From DASQGA01 sp963722715 (GTDB lineage Bacteria > Actinomycetota > Thermoleophilia > Gaiellales > Gaiellaceae), in the NCBI GenBank assembly GCA_963722715.1, contig CAVROA010000009.1, positions 79,272-143,271 of the forward strand: a stretch of DNA of 64,000 nt, in the 5' to 3' direction. How positions within the stretch are numbered: the stretch's first letter is position 1; each line of letters opens with the position of its first letter. Under the pieces are notes generated by a model. It saw only the letters and a list, made by a program, of their open reading frames with translations. It had not been told where the DNA came from and ran no database searches. Positions 49,488-58,437 of the stretch are shown here, one piece after another. The translations under genes and the position numbers were made by a program.

Positions 49488-50647
49488 GCGACGAGCGAAA
49501 GCGGGGGCTGCGCACGCGGGCCATCCACTCGCCGCCCGCGCGCCGGGCTCCCGGCGTCCCGGTGGTAGGCCCGATCGTTCCCTCGGCCACGTTCGCCTTC
49601 GAGACGGCCGCAGAGTTTGGCCGCGTCATGAGCGAAGAGGAGTACGGCTTTCTGTACGCCCGCCTCCGCAATCCGACCGTCGAGGAGCTGAACGCAGTCC
49701 TCGCCTCGCTCGAGGGTGCAGAGGCGGCACAGGCCTTTTCGTCGGGCATGGCTGCAATCTCCGCAGCGCTCGTAACCACCCTGGCAGCCGGCGACACGCT
49801 CCTCTGCTCGCGCCAGCTCTACGGCACCACGTACTCCTTCGTCGAGAAGCACCTGTCTCGGCTCGGCGTCGACGTCGTCTACCTCGACGTCACCGATCTG
49901 GACGCCTGGAACCGCCCGGCGCGAGCGCTGTACGTCGAGACGATCGCCAACCCGGCCGTCCCGGTCGCCGACCTGCGAGCACTCGCCGAGTTGAAAGGCG
50001 ACGGCGTTCTCATTGTTGACAACACGTTCGCCTCGCCCGTGCTCTGCCGCCCCCTCGAGCTCGGCGCCGACATCGTCTGCGAATCGGCGACCAAGTACCT
50101 GAACGGGCATCACGATGTCACGGCCGGCGTGCTCGCCGGGAGCGCCGAGGCGGTAGCCCGTGCCCGTAACCATCTGATCGACGTCGGTTCGGTGCTGGAC
50201 CCGTTCCCCGCCTTTCTCCTCCGGCGCGGGCTGAAGACGCTCGCACTTCGGATGCAGCAAGCGTCGAGCAACGCCCTCGCTCTAGCCCGCTTCCTCGAGG
50301 GCCACGAGAAGGTCGAGCGTGTCCACTACGTCGGCCTCCCGAGCTACGAGCACTACGAGCTGGCCGTGAGGCAACTCGACGACTCGGGCGGCATGCTCGC
50401 CTTCGAGGTGGAGGGGCGCGAGGCCGGCGAGCGGGTCATGGACGCGCTCGAACTCTGCGCCCGAGCGACGAGCCTCGGCGGCGTCGACAGCGTGGTCTCG
50501 CACCCGGCCTCCACGAGCCACCGGCAGTTCGATGCCGACCAGCTCGCGGCGGCCGGAGTGTCTGAGGGGCTTCTGCGCGTGTCCGTAGGCTGTGAAGATG
50601 GAGACGACATCGTCGCCGACTTCGAGCGAGCCCTCAGCCACCTCTAG
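49484..50647 (+). CDS. Trans-sulfuration PLP enzyme (cystathionine synthase/lyase family)
   Basis: The 387-residue Cys/Met metabolism enzyme uses pyridoxal phosphate. It has YGFLYARLRNPTVEELNAVLASLEG (read in parts), FSSGMAAISAAL, VETIANP, VDNTFASP and the PLP-Lys in SATKYLNGHHDVTAG. The C-terminus shows LGGVDSVVSHPASTSHR and LLRVSVGCED. This pattern fits cystathionine gamma-synthase, gamma-lyase or methionine gamma-lyase; the sequence does not separate them with confidence. ATG 49484 overlaps the HAD stop by 4 bases. Confidence 0.92.
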   Translation: MSDERKRGLRTRAIHSPPARRAPGVPVVGPIVPSATFAFETAAEFGRVMSEEEYGFLYARLRNPTVEELNAVLASLEGAEAAQAFSSGMAAISAALVTTLAAGDTLLCSRQLYGTTYSFVEKHLSRLGVDVVYLDVTDLDAWNRPARALYVETIANPAVPVADLRALAELKGDGVLIVDNTFASPVLCRPLELGADIVCESATKYLNGHHDVTAGVLAGSAEAVARARNHLIDVGSVLDPFPAFLLRRGLKTLALRMQQASSNALALARFLEGHEKVERVHYVGLPSYEHYELAVRQLDDSGGMLAFEVEGREAGERVMDALELCARATSLGGVDSVVSHPASTSHRQFDADQLAAAGVSEGLLRVSVGCEDGDDIVADFERALSHL

Positions 50648-50816
50648 ATGGTTGATCGGTGATTGACGTGCCTTCGGGGGCGGGTCAGACCAAGCCAGGG
50701 TGTGCCATCGGCCGCAGGCAAGACTTGAAGCCTTGACAAGGACGGGGGGGCAGTCTGGCGCCGCGTCTGGGCCGTCATCCGAGGGTGCGGTAATTGCCGG
50801 TCAACCATCTCGGCAG

Positions 50817-51467
50817 ATGGGGCCCCTGGCGGCGTGGCTCGTCCTCGTCGCCCTGCAGATTGCGCTGGCCTTTGTGGCCACGAGCGATGACGACGCCGTC
50901 CGCGATCCGGATCCGCTCTTCAGCTACGACCTCGCGGTCGGCGGCACCATCGTCTACGCGATCGTGGTCGGGCTCACCTTCGCCATCGTCAAGTCATATC
51001 CGATGGACGTTCGCGAAGCTCTCGGGCTGAAGCGCTTCGCAAGCCGCTGGATCTGGATCGCCCTGGGGGTTGCCGTCACCTCCCTGATCGTGGCCGGGAT
51101 CTCGGAGCCGTTCCTCCACGGGGGCGAGGAACAGGGCCTCGACCCCGGCAGCTGGCAGCCCGACCGGGCGGGTGCATTCGTCGCGAATGCACTCGTGATC
51201 ATCCTGGTCGGTCCGTTCGCCGAGGAGCTCTTCTTCCGCGGCCTCGGGGTTCGCGTCCTTCGGTTTCTTGGGCCGGCAGTTGCGATCGGGGGGACGGCAC
51301 TCCTATTCGGACTGGCCCACGGCATCCTCGGGGCTCTCCCCCCACTCGTCTTCTTCGGGGCGGGCCTGGCCTGGGTCCGCTGGCGGTCGGACAGCGTCTG
51401 GCCCGGTTTCATCTCACACGCTACGTTCAACGGCGCCGGGATCGCGATCGCGATCGCGACGTTTTAG
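50817..51467 (+). CDS. CPBP/CAAX-type intramembrane metalloprotease
   Basis: The 216-residue membrane protein has five or six helices and the CPBP motifs: FAEELFFRGLG (Glu-Glu-x3-Arg), FGLAHGI (His) and FISHATFN (His). Members of this family cleave in the membrane or act as immunity proteins for bacteriocins. ATG 50817 is used; the upstream frame to 50700 is low-complexity without similarity. The 169 bases before it after the trans-sulfuration gene show no feature I can name. It is followed by an L,D-transpeptidase. Confidence 0.85.
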   Translation: MGPLAAWLVLVALQIALAFVATSDDDAVRDPDPLFSYDLAVGGTIVYAIVVGLTFAIVKSYPMDVREALGLKRFASRWIWIALGVAVTSLIVAGISEPFLHGGEEQGLDPGSWQPDRAGAFVANALVIILVGPFAEELFFRGLGVRVLRFLGPAVAIGGTALLFGLAHGILGALPPLVFFGAGLAWVRWRSDSVWPGFISHATFNGAGIAIAIATF

Positions 51468-51554
51468 AGGGATTGGTGGAACGCCGCTCGTTCCGCTGAG
51501 CCTGTCAGAAAACCGTCCTAGCTTCCGACCGTTCGATCCGTCAGACTCCCGGCA

Positions 51555-52712
51555 GTGCGGCGCGCGGTCGTGTTCGGGGTCTTGCTCCTCGCCTTCGCCT
51601 CTCCGGCAGCCGCCGATGCGGCTGGAGAGACCATCAGCATTGCGGTCGGCCGAACAACGGTCCCGTTCGACCGGGGCGTCCACTTCACCGGCGCGGTCAG
51701 CCCTGCAGTAAGCGGAGCGCCGGTACGTGCCTATCTGGTCGTGGGAGACAGTTCCTACGTCGTCGGCACGGGTTCGACGCGAGCAGACGGCACGTACGAC
51801 ATCGTCGGAACAATCCGGAAGCCGGGCACCTACGTGACGCGGGCCAGGGTGGATGCGGCTGGCACAATCGTCGAATCGGGCCCGGTCACGCTTGCGGTGC
51901 TCCCGTCGCTGACCGCGCTCTTCGAAGGCTCCGCCACGCTGGGCGGCAGTCTCGTTCTGGCTGGGCGCGTCCAGCCGGCCCGAGCCGGCACCCTCCGCCG
52001 GACGATCGGCACCCGAACGAGTTGGGTCCGTGTCGGCGCGGCCGGACGTTTCCGAATCGTCGTCCCGACTACCAAGCCCGGGCTCCTGACCGTGAGGCTG
52101 ACGCTGACTCCGGTAGCCGGCTACGCGCCGAAGAACGCCACGAAGCAGCGGCGGATCACTCTGCCCTATCTCAGTCGTGGATCAAGGAGCGCCAGCGTTC
52201 GCCTTCTCGAACGCATGCTGCGCGAGCGTCACTATGCGATCCCGCGGGTCGACTCCTACTACGGCTACGACACCGTCGAGGCGGTCTGGGCCTTCCAGAA
52301 GGTCTACCGGCTGCGGCGAACCGGGCGCGTGACACCGTCTCTCTGGCGGCTGCTCCGCCGGGTCGGAGCGCCTGGCGCCCGGGTCAGGCGTGGTGACCAC
52401 ATCGAGGTGGACAAGACCCGGCAGATCCTCTTCGAGGTCCGCGACGGCCGGGTGGTGAACGTCCTCCACGTGTCCACGGGAGCCACTGGCAACACGCCGG
52501 TCGGCGTCTGGCACGTCTACAGCAAGCTGCGTGGCTACAACGCCCTGGGCATGTACTACTCCCTCTTCTTCCGCGGCGGGTTCGCGATCCACGGCTATCA
52601 CTCGGTACCGCCCTTCCCCGCAAGCCATGGGTGCGTCCGGATTCCCATCTGGGCCGCGTACTCTCTCTTCAACCGCTGGACCTACGGCGCGACCGTTCGC
52701 GTCTTCCCCTAG
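51555..52712 (+). CDS. Secreted L,D-transpeptidase (YkuD) with peptidoglycan-binding domain
   Basis: The 385-residue exported protein has a Sec signal (1-22, ending ADAAG), beta-sandwich repeats (about 24-200) and a peptidoglycan-binding domain (about 205-265; SVRLLERMLRERHYAI, DTVEAVWAFQKVY). A C-terminal YkuD domain follows with HGYHSVPPFPASHGCVRI, where His and Cys are catalytic. Such enzymes make 3-3 cross-links in peptidoglycan or attach proteins. GTG 51555 is the start. There is an 87-base gap upstream. Confidence 0.92.
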   Translation: MRRAVVFGVLLLAFASPAAADAAGETISIAVGRTTVPFDRGVHFTGAVSPAVSGAPVRAYLVVGDSSYVVGTGSTRADGTYDIVGTIRKPGTYVTRARVDAAGTIVESGPVTLAVLPSLTALFEGSATLGGSLVLAGRVQPARAGTLRRTIGTRTSWVRVGAAGRFRIVVPTTKPGLLTVRLTLTPVAGYAPKNATKQRRITLPYLSRGSRSASVRLLERMLRERHYAIPRVDSYYGYDTVEAVWAFQKVYRLRRTGRVTPSLWRLLRRVGAPGARVRRGDHIEVDKTRQILFEVRDGRVVNVLHVSTGATGNTPVGVWHVYSKLRGYNALGMYYSLFFRGGFAIHGYHSVPPFPASHGCVRIPIWAAYSLFNRWTYGATVRVFP

Positions 52713-52731
52713 TCCCGGGTAACGCGGCGAC

Positions 52732-52737
52732 TATCCT
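52732..52737 (+). promoter_or_regulatory. Candidate -10 element for chorismate mutase
   Basis: TATCCT ends 9 bases before ATG 52747. No Shine-Dalgarno is visible between. Confidence 0.4.
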
Positions 52738-52746
52738 TCGCCGCCC

Positions 52747-53055
52747 ATGGACGGCGCGAGCAAGGATCCGGTGGTCCGGCAGATCCGAGAGCAGATCTCG
52801 GACAACGACCGTGCCATCGTCGAGGCGATCAACAAGCGGCTGAAGCTCGTGGCGCGGCTGAAGGAGTACAAGGCCTCGCGCGGCTACGACTTCCTCGATC
52901 CCTCCCGGGAGGAGTGGATGGTCAGCTACCTGACGAGGGCAAACACGGGCCCCCTCTCCGCAGACGGCTTGAAAGAGGTCTATACCGAGCTCCTCGATCT
53001 GACGAAGCGCGAGGTGGCGCGAAGCCAGGACGAGCCCGCCGAAGCCGCGAGTTGA
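52747..53055 (+). CDS. Chorismate mutase (AroQ type)
   Basis: Chorismate mutase converts chorismate to prephenate for phenylalanine and tyrosine synthesis. The 102-residue all-helical protein has the AroQ pattern: IREQISDNDRAIVEAINKRL on helix 1, ARLKEYKASRG with conserved Lys, DPSREEWMVSYL and VYTELLDLTKREVARS on the last helix. It has no signal peptide, so it is the cytoplasmic form. Its stop is 1 base from that of the convergent nuclease gene. Confidence 0.88.
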   Translation: MDGASKDPVVRQIREQISDNDRAIVEAINKRLKLVARLKEYKASRGYDFLDPSREEWMVSYLTRANTGPLSADGLKEVYTELLDLTKREVARSQDEPAEAAS

Positions 53056-53056
53056 T

Positions 53057-53545
53057 CTAGCTCTCGGTCGAGAAGTCCTCGGGCTTCACCTCGTCGAGGA
53101 ACTTCTTGAACTCCTCGACGACCTCTTCCTCGTTCACGTCCTCGTGCTCGAACTCGATCGCGCTCTCCTCGATCACAGCCTCGGCTGCGAAGATCGGAGC
53201 GCCGGAGCGGACGGCCAGCGCGATCGCGTCGCTCGGCCGCGAGTCGATCTCGATCTCGGAGCCGTCGACCGCCACCGTGATGAGGGCGTAGAAGGTGTTC
53301 TCGCGGAGCTCCGTGACGGCGATCCGAATGATCCGGGCGTCCAGCTGCTCCAGCACCTCGGTGAGGAGATCGTGCGTCATCGGCCGCGGCGTGTTTGCAC
53401 CCTGGAGCTTCATCAGAATTGCCGCGGCCTCAGGGTGTCCGATCCAGATCGGGAGGAACTTGTTTCCCTCCTGGGTCTTCAGAAGCACGATCGGCTGCTT
53501 GCCGACCATGTCGAAGCTCACCCCGTAGATGACCATCTCCTGCAT
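53057..53545 (-). CDS. Bifunctional nuclease family protein (DUF151/BFN)
   Basis: The 162-residue protein matches DUF151/BFN: EMVIYGVSFDMVGKQPIVLL, LPIWIGHPEAAAILM, RPMTHDLLTEVLEQL, ENTFYALITV and the hallmark IDSRPSDAIALAVRSGAPIF. The C-terminus is acidic (EDVNEEEVVEEFKKFLDEV). Plant and Mycobacterium homologues are reported to act on DNA and RNA; the biological role here is unclear. The ATG at 53545 is preferred over TTG 53548. Confidence 0.88.
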   Translation of the reverse strand: MQEMVIYGVSFDMVGKQPIVLLKTQEGNKFLPIWIGHPEAAAILMKLQGANTPRPMTHDLLTEVLEQLDARIIRIAVTELRENTFYALITVAVDGSEIEIDSRPSDAIALAVRSGAPIFAAEAVIEESAIEFEHEDVNEEEVVEEFKKFLDEVKPEDFSTES

Positions 53546-53616
53546 CAAGTCGCCCTCGTCTGATGATACTCACGGCCCGCGAAGCGTCTCGATCCGAGCG
53601 CTCGTGTGCAGCCGAC

Positions 53617-53622
53617 TAGACT
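53617..53622 (+). promoter_or_regulatory. Candidate -10 element for the RmlC-like gene
   Basis: TAGACT ends 8 bases before ATG 53631 in the divergent spacer with the BFN gene. Confidence 0.4.
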
Positions 53623-53630
53623 CTGGCCAC

Positions 53631-54185
53631 ATGGCTGGTGCCTCGGACCATGTCGTGACAGCCGTCGCCGCAGCCGCTCGCCGCGACCAGCCCACAGTCA
53701 CCCGAGACGGACAGGCGCGGCCGACGCCAATTGACGGCGTGATCGTGGAGCGCACGGGAATGCACACCGATCATCGGGGCGCGCTGATCCCGTTCATGGA
53801 CGCGCGCAAGTCGTTCTGGTCGGAGCCCGTGGTCTACGCCTACTGCTTCTCGATCCGTCCGGGCCGGATCAAGGGCTGGGGCATGCACGAGCACCAGACA
53901 GACCGCTACTTCGTCGTCAGGGGCCACGTGCGCGTTGCACTCTTCGACGGCCGTGAAGGCTCCCCGACCGGCGGCGCTCACCACGAGGTCTACTTCACGC
54001 CTGAGACGCCCGGCGTCGTCTGCATCCCGCCTGGCGTATGGCATGCCGACCAGAACTGGGGTACCTCGGACGCTCTGATCATGAACTTTCCGACGCGACC
54101 GTACGACCCGGATGACCCGGACAAGCACCGGATCGACCCCCACGAGGGGGTCATTCCGTTCGACTGGTCCCTCCGCGACGGCTGA
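53631..54185 (+). CDS. RmlC-like cupin (dTDP-sugar epimerase family)
   Basis: The 184-residue cupin looks like dTDP-4-dehydrorhamnose 3,5-epimerase: HTDHRGALIPFMDARKSFW, a SIRPGRIKGWGMHEHQTDRYFVV stretch (core GWGMHEHQTDR), VRVALFDGREGSPTGG and VVCIPPGVWHADQNWG. RmlC's catalytic His and Asp equivalents are plausibly present. It may epimerise a nucleotide-sugar or bind a small ligand. ATG 53631 is used. Its last 35 bases overlap the convergent GT2 gene, hinting at shared envelope sugar work. Confidence 0.78.
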   Translation: MAGASDHVVTAVAAAARRDQPTVTRDGQARPTPIDGVIVERTGMHTDHRGALIPFMDARKSFWSEPVVYAYCFSIRPGRIKGWGMHEHQTDRYFVVRGHVRVALFDGREGSPTGGAHHEVYFTPETPGVVCIPPGVWHADQNWGTSDALIMNFPTRPYDPDDPDKHRIDPHEGVIPFDWSLRDG

Positions 54186-55362
54186 ACCGGCGCAGTCGAC
54201 CGGCCAGCACGAGCAGCGGCAGCAGCCGCCCGCGAAGCCGCCACCATCCACCGGCCTCGATGGCCTCGAGCGCGCGGGCAAACTGGACGCGATCCTCCAG
54301 CGCGGCCTGGTGCTGGGCCTTCAACTCGACGATGTACGCGTCCTTCACGGAAATGTCGCGCAGCAGAGCACGCCGCTCCAGCAACAATCGCTCCTCCTGC
54401 GCCGGGACGGCGGCGGGGGATTCGGAAAGGGGCCGGGCCGCAGCACGGAGTGGGCGAAGAGACGCGGCCGTTTGGAGAGTGACCCGCTTCGCCCGCTCGA
54501 GAGCCTTGGCCCCCAACTCGAAGGGCTCCTGACGCTCGAGGTCCTCGGCCCACTTGACGACGATTCGAGCGCGGTTGCGCTCGCTCACGAAGTGACGGAA
54601 CCCAATCGAGCTGCTGCCACCCCGCTCGTGCAGTACTCGAGATTGCGGCGCGCACACCACCGCGCGCCCCTGACTGCGTACGGCCAGCGCCAGGTCCACG
54701 TCGATGTAGTAGGCCGGGTACAGCTCCTCGTCCAACCCGCCGGCGGCATCCCAAAGCTCCCGCCGGATAAGCAGCGAGGCGGACGCGCAGTAATCGACTG
54801 GAAAGGGGTCGATACCGAAGAAAGCTGCGTCCGGCGGCGACTCGGCCCACGGCGGCGTCGTCACCCCGTTGCGCCACAGAACGGCACCTGCTGACTGCAC
54901 GGTTCCGTCCTCATTGAGGATCAGGCTTCCCGCCGCGCCCGCTTCGGGGCAGTTATTCAGGGCGTCGATCAAGGACTCCAACCAGCCGGCACAGACTTCG
55001 GTGTCGTCGTGGAGAAGGTGCAGAAGCTCGCCGTGGGCTTGGCGGGCCCCCAGGTTCGCTCCTCCGGCGAAACCGAGCGAGACCTCCGTCGCAACCACGC
55101 GAGCGCCTACGATCTCGCGGTCCAGTGCCTCCCGGAGAGTCGGTTCGGCCGCGTTGAGAACCACGATGATCTCGAGCGGCGTACCCGGCGGAGCTTCACG
55201 CGCCACGGCGGTTAGACAACGCACCAGTCGTGAGGGCCGCTTAGTCGCAACCACCACGATTGAGACTCGCGGCTGCGCCGCGGCGGGCAGCGCGACGGGG
55301 ATCGTCGGCGGAACGTCGAGCTCGAGTGGGGCTGGCTCCTGCGGGTCAGTTTCGTCGGCCAT
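54151..55362 (-). CDS. GT2 family glycosyltransferase with coiled-coil tail
   Basis: The 403-residue protein has a GT-A glycosyltransferase domain (about 30-290): VSIVVVATKRPSRLVRCL, EIIVVLNAAEPTL, LGFAGGANLGARQAHGEL (nucleotide-sugar region), the metal-binding LHDDTEVCAGW, and YYIDVDLALAVRSQGR. A charged C-terminal region (about 330-403) has a helical, coiled-coil-like stretch. The family transfers sugars such as rhamnose or galactofuranose to envelope polymers; donor and acceptor here are unknown. It follows the Vps62/YciC-like gene by 8 bases. Confidence 0.85.
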   Translation of the reverse strand: MADETDPQEPAPLELDVPPTIPVALPAAAQPRVSIVVVATKRPSRLVRCLTAVAREAPPGTPLEIIVVLNAAEPTLREALDREIVGARVVATEVSLGFAGGANLGARQAHGELLHLLHDDTEVCAGWLESLIDALNNCPEAGAAGSLILNEDGTVQSAGAVLWRNGVTTPPWAESPPDAAFFGIDPFPVDYCASASLLIRRELWDAAGGLDEELYPAYYIDVDLALAVRSQGRAVVCAPQSRVLHERGGSSSIGFRHFVSERNRARIVVKWAEDLERQEPFELGAKALERAKRVTLQTAASLRPLRAAARPLSESPAAVPAQEERLLLERRALLRDISVKDAYIVELKAQHQAALEDRVQFARALEAIEAGGWWRLRGRLLPLLVLAGRLRRFSRRGGTSRTE

Positions 55363-55370
55363 CGCCAGCG

Positions 55371-57293
55371 TTACCCTGACAGCTGGAACTCCGCGGGAAG
55401 CTCATCCGCGTCGTCGGCCGGCTCGAGCTCGAACCGCGCTCGGACGTCGAAGTAGACGTAGGCGGTCGTGAGGGCGACGAAGGGGATCGTCACCGCATTG
55501 ACGACTCCGGCAACCAGGTTGAGCGTTGAGAGCGGAGCGCTCGTCAGGATGATCAACAGGGCGCCGACGAGCGGGCCGAGGACGAGAGCGAGCGCAGCTC
55601 CGAATACTGCGTACGATGCGACCTTCAGCCACTGCCGACGGACGAGGCGGCCACTTCGCCGCAGGGCCTCGATTGCCGAACGATCCTCGAGCTCGACCGC
55701 GAAGACGGCAAGCGCCCAGCGCACGGCCAGCCAGACGGCAACCGGGATCAGCAGGACGGAGCTGACGAGGAGCGAGACCGCGATGACTGCGATCACCATC
55801 GCACCGAACAGTGGCCGCGCCTTGTCGAACGCGAGCCGATAGGCGCCGATCGGCCCGATCGGCTTGCCGTGCTCGATCTCCACCAGCGCCCGGGCGGTGG
55901 CCGCGACGACCAGGCTGAGGCCGAGCAGCGTCAAGGCAGTTCCGATCGCGAAGACGAGGAAGACGAGCACCCCACCACCCTCGCCCTCGGTCGCTATCCC
56001 CGCGATGCTCGACGCACGGATCACGATCGCGTGCAGGAGGGTCACGACGAGAGCGATCGGCAACAACACGAGGCCGATGCCGAGAAACAACCATGGGCGT
56101 CGGGCGTACATGCGGGCCGCGGCCGTGAGGATCTGGCCCCACGCGCGGCGGCGTGCCAGGTGGAGCGGCGCGGTAGGCCGCCACGTCGCGCGCGAGAGCC
56201 CGAAGAGAGCGAGTAGCAGCAGCGCTCCAAGAGCGAGCAGGACCGGAAGCGGCTCGTCGACCAGTCGTCGAAGAGCGTTCGAGCCGCCGGCGATCGCACT
56301 GCAGAAGAAGTCGGTGGTCTGTGTCCCGAGGACACCGCCTGCCGGGACGGCGTAGCTCCGATCGCGCCAGTCCGCCGACACGCGGATCGGCTCGGTCCAT
56401 GAGGTCTTGAGGTTCGGGCCGGTTGGTCCGTTGAAGAACGCCCGCTGAAACTCGCCCCAGCGCCCCTCGAACGCGATCCACGGAGACAAGGTGCGGGCCT
56501 CGGCCGGATCGCTCGGAATCGTCCGCACGACTGGGCGGATCTCGACGTTGGGGCCCGATGTGTCGTCGCAGCCGACGCCCTCCTGGGCCGAGCTGCCGAG
56601 GTAGAGCGCCGACTCGAAGAAGTTCGCATGTGAACCGGCCGCCGGGTACACGACCGGGTGCGTCCCCTCGACGAGCTCGAGCTTGTCCTCGCCCCACGTC
56701 GCCTCCTCTGACCCCTCGTGCTGGCTGTAGCCGACGGACACCGGCTCGCGCGCAAGCGCCTGACGCGCGTCGGTCCCGTCGAAGAGGATCTGGATGTTCT
56801 CCCAGTCGCCTTCGTGGGTGTTGTTCCAGTCGTTGAAGACGTAGTAGAACCAGTACTGCAGAGCGAGCCGGCCCGGGTAGGCGGGATCGGTGGCGACGTG
56901 CGCATAGACGGTCGGCGCTGCGCCCTCCGTGAGGCGCTTCGCCCACCGCTCGTAGTCGCACCCCGGGTCGAGGGCGTTCCCGGGGAAGTCGAGGTGGTAT
57001 TCGAAGAGGTTGCGGGACACATCCTCCGCTGCGGGGGCGACCTTGATCAGATCTCCGGGGCCCCACGGCCCGCGGAGAGCAACGGTTTGCTCGCCGAACA
57101 ACAGGTCGACGTCGATCGGTTCGTACGACTCGCCGTACCCGCAGTCCTGAGCCTGCGCGACAAGCCGCACCACCGGGGCATAGCGCTCGGCAAGCGCCCG
57201 CTCGTCGGCGAGGTCAGCCGCCGCGCACGGCACCGCGACGAGCGAGAGCCCGACAACGAGGGCACACAGCACAGGGCGCGAGCGTGTGGGCAT
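55371..57293 (-). CDS. Vps62-like extracellular domain fused to a YciC-like membrane domain
   Basis: The 640-residue protein begins with a Sec signal (1-26). A globular domain (about 28-330) has LQYWFYYVFNDWNNTHEGDWE, split here as YWFYYVFNDWNN and THEGDWENIQIL, then VGYSQHEG and HPVVYPAAGSHANFF. This H/E/D pattern matches Vps62/NPP1-like domains. Six helices follow (about 345-620), with MYARRPWLFLGIGLVLLP and WLAVRWALAVFAVELEDRSA, like the YciC or glycerophosphodiester phosphodiesterase membrane module. The combination implies an envelope enzyme or binding protein held by a multi-helix anchor. Activity unknown. ATG 57293 is used; a longer frame starts at 57332. Confidence 0.72.
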   Translation of the reverse strand: MPTRSRPVLCALVVGLSLVAVPCAAADLADERALAERYAPVVRLVAQAQDCGYGESYEPIDVDLLFGEQTVALRGPWGPGDLIKVAPAAEDVSRNLFEYHLDFPGNALDPGCDYERWAKRLTEGAAPTVYAHVATDPAYPGRLALQYWFYYVFNDWNNTHEGDWENIQILFDGTDARQALAREPVSVGYSQHEGSEEATWGEDKLELVEGTHPVVYPAAGSHANFFESALYLGSSAQEGVGCDDTSGPNVEIRPVVRTIPSDPAEARTLSPWIAFEGRWGEFQRAFFNGPTGPNLKTSWTEPIRVSADWRDRSYAVPAGGVLGTQTTDFFCSAIAGGSNALRRLVDEPLPVLLALGALLLLALFGLSRATWRPTAPLHLARRRAWGQILTAAARMYARRPWLFLGIGLVLLPIALVVTLLHAIVIRASSIAGIATEGEGGGVLVFLVFAIGTALTLLGLSLVVAATARALVEIEHGKPIGPIGAYRLAFDKARPLFGAMVIAVIAVSLLVSSVLLIPVAVWLAVRWALAVFAVELEDRSAIEALRRSGRLVRRQWLKVASYAVFGAALALVLGPLVGALLIILTSAPLSTLNLVAGVVNAVTIPFVALTTAYVYFDVRARFELEPADDADELPAEFQLSG

Positions 57294-57696
57294 GAACCGC
57301 GATTCTTCCAGGGCCGACGCCAGGCGCGTCACGCGGCGCCGGGCGCGCGCTTGGGTTACGGCTCCGGTACCCCGGTCCGTCGTCTACGTGGCCCGGTAGG
57401 TGTTGCAGCCTTGGCTACCCACGTCACCTCCGCGACCCTCGAGGCGACGAGCCTGGCCAGACGCTCGCCCATTGTCTCGTCAAAGGGCGAGAAGACGTCG
57501 GCGCGATCAGGGGTCCGAGAGAAGGCGCTCGACCCCAAGTAGTCGGCCGCTCTCGGGCGTCAGCGTCCAACGACGACTGCCCATGAGAACATCAGGCCGT
57601 GACCAGCCGCGATCCGCCCGCTGCGCATATGCTCCTCCGCTCGAGTTGGCCTGTGGGTGAATTCGGTCCGGTCCGACCGTCGAACCTCGCAAGAGC
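57294..57696. other. 403-base divergent intergenic region, nothing clear
   Basis: This is the longest spacer without an RNA gene. It separates the Vps62/YciC-like gene from the GAP/LysE-like gene, so at least two promoters should lie here, but no convincing promoter pair stands out. A minus-strand open frame at 57356-57538 could encode 60 residues (SPFDETMGERLARLVASRV and a basic tail). It lacks a ribosome site or recognised homologue and may be a remnant. Base composition resembles that of the neighbours. Confidence 0.4.
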
Positions 57697-58374
57697 TTGG
57701 GTCAGGCGCTAGGAAACATCCTGCCGTTGGCTGTGGCGGTCGCGGTCTTCCCGGTGCCGATCATTGTCTCCGTTCTCATTCTCGGCTCCGATCAAGGACG
57801 CACGAAAGCACTGGTGTACGCCCTCGCCTGGTCCATTGGTCTCACGTCCGTTGGTGCGCTCGTACTCTTGCTCGCCGGACAGGCGGACGCGAGCGAGACA
57901 GGCGAGCCCGCCACCTGGGTAAACCTGTTGCTGCTCGGCGTCGGCCTGCTCCTGCTTGCGGCGGCAGGCAAACAGTGGCGGGGCCGTCCGAGCGCCGGGG
58001 AAGAAGCACCGACACCGGGTTGGGTGCGTGCGATCGACGACTTCTCGGTCGCGAGAGCGGGCGGAGTAGGTTTCGCGCTCACCGCGCTCAACCCGAAGAA
58101 CGTGTTGCTCACAGTCGCCGCGGCCGCGGAGATAGCCGAGGTCGGGTCCACGGCGGGCCGGCAGATCGCAGTCCTGCTCGTCTTCGTCCTCGTCGGCTCT
58201 CTCGGTGTGCTGGCGCCACTAGTTCTTTCCCTCGCGCTCGGGGACCGGTCTCAGACGGCATTGGATGAGCTCAGAGACTGGATGGCCCGCTACAACACCG
58301 TGATCATGACCGTGCTGTTCCTGATCATCGGCGCCAAGCTGATCGGTGACGCCGTCTCCGGGTTCTCCAGCTGA
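57697..58374 (+). CDS. GAP/LysE-like membrane transporter
   Basis: The 225-residue protein has six hydrophobic helices with the pattern of the LysE-like GAP (Sap) family of actinobacteria: LGNILPLAVAVAVFPVPIIV at the start, FALTALNPKNVLLTVAAAAEI (cited as TALNPKNVLLTVAA), and a final LFLIIGAKLIGDAVSGF. NPKN in helix four is typical. The family is linked to export of small molecules or glycolipids in mycobacteria. Start TTG 57697; no ATG or GTG precedes the first helix. The substrate is unknown. Confidence 0.75.
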   Translation: MGQALGNILPLAVAVAVFPVPIIVSVLILGSDQGRTKALVYALAWSIGLTSVGALVLLLAGQADASETGEPATWVNLLLLGVGLLLLAAAGKQWRGRPSAGEEAPTPGWVRAIDDFSVARAGGVGFALTALNPKNVLLTVAAAAEIAEVGSTAGRQIAVLLVFVLVGSLGVLAPLVLSLALGDRSQTALDELRDWMARYNTVIMTVLFLIIGAKLIGDAVSGFSS

Positions 58375-58437
58375 CCCGAGGCACGCCGTGCGACGATCCC
58401 TGTGCGCAACGAGCACTACGTCGCTAGCCAGCTCCGG

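Noticed and set aside
50648..50816. Possible regulatory RNA before the CPBP protease gene
   Set aside because: No stable hairpin or recognised riboswitch core was visible by eye in the 169 bases.
57356..57538. 60-codon minus-strand frame in the 403-base spacer
   Set aside because: There is no ribosome site, promoter or family resemblance. The SPFDE similarity to the end of the DUF1015 protein is too short to mean homology.
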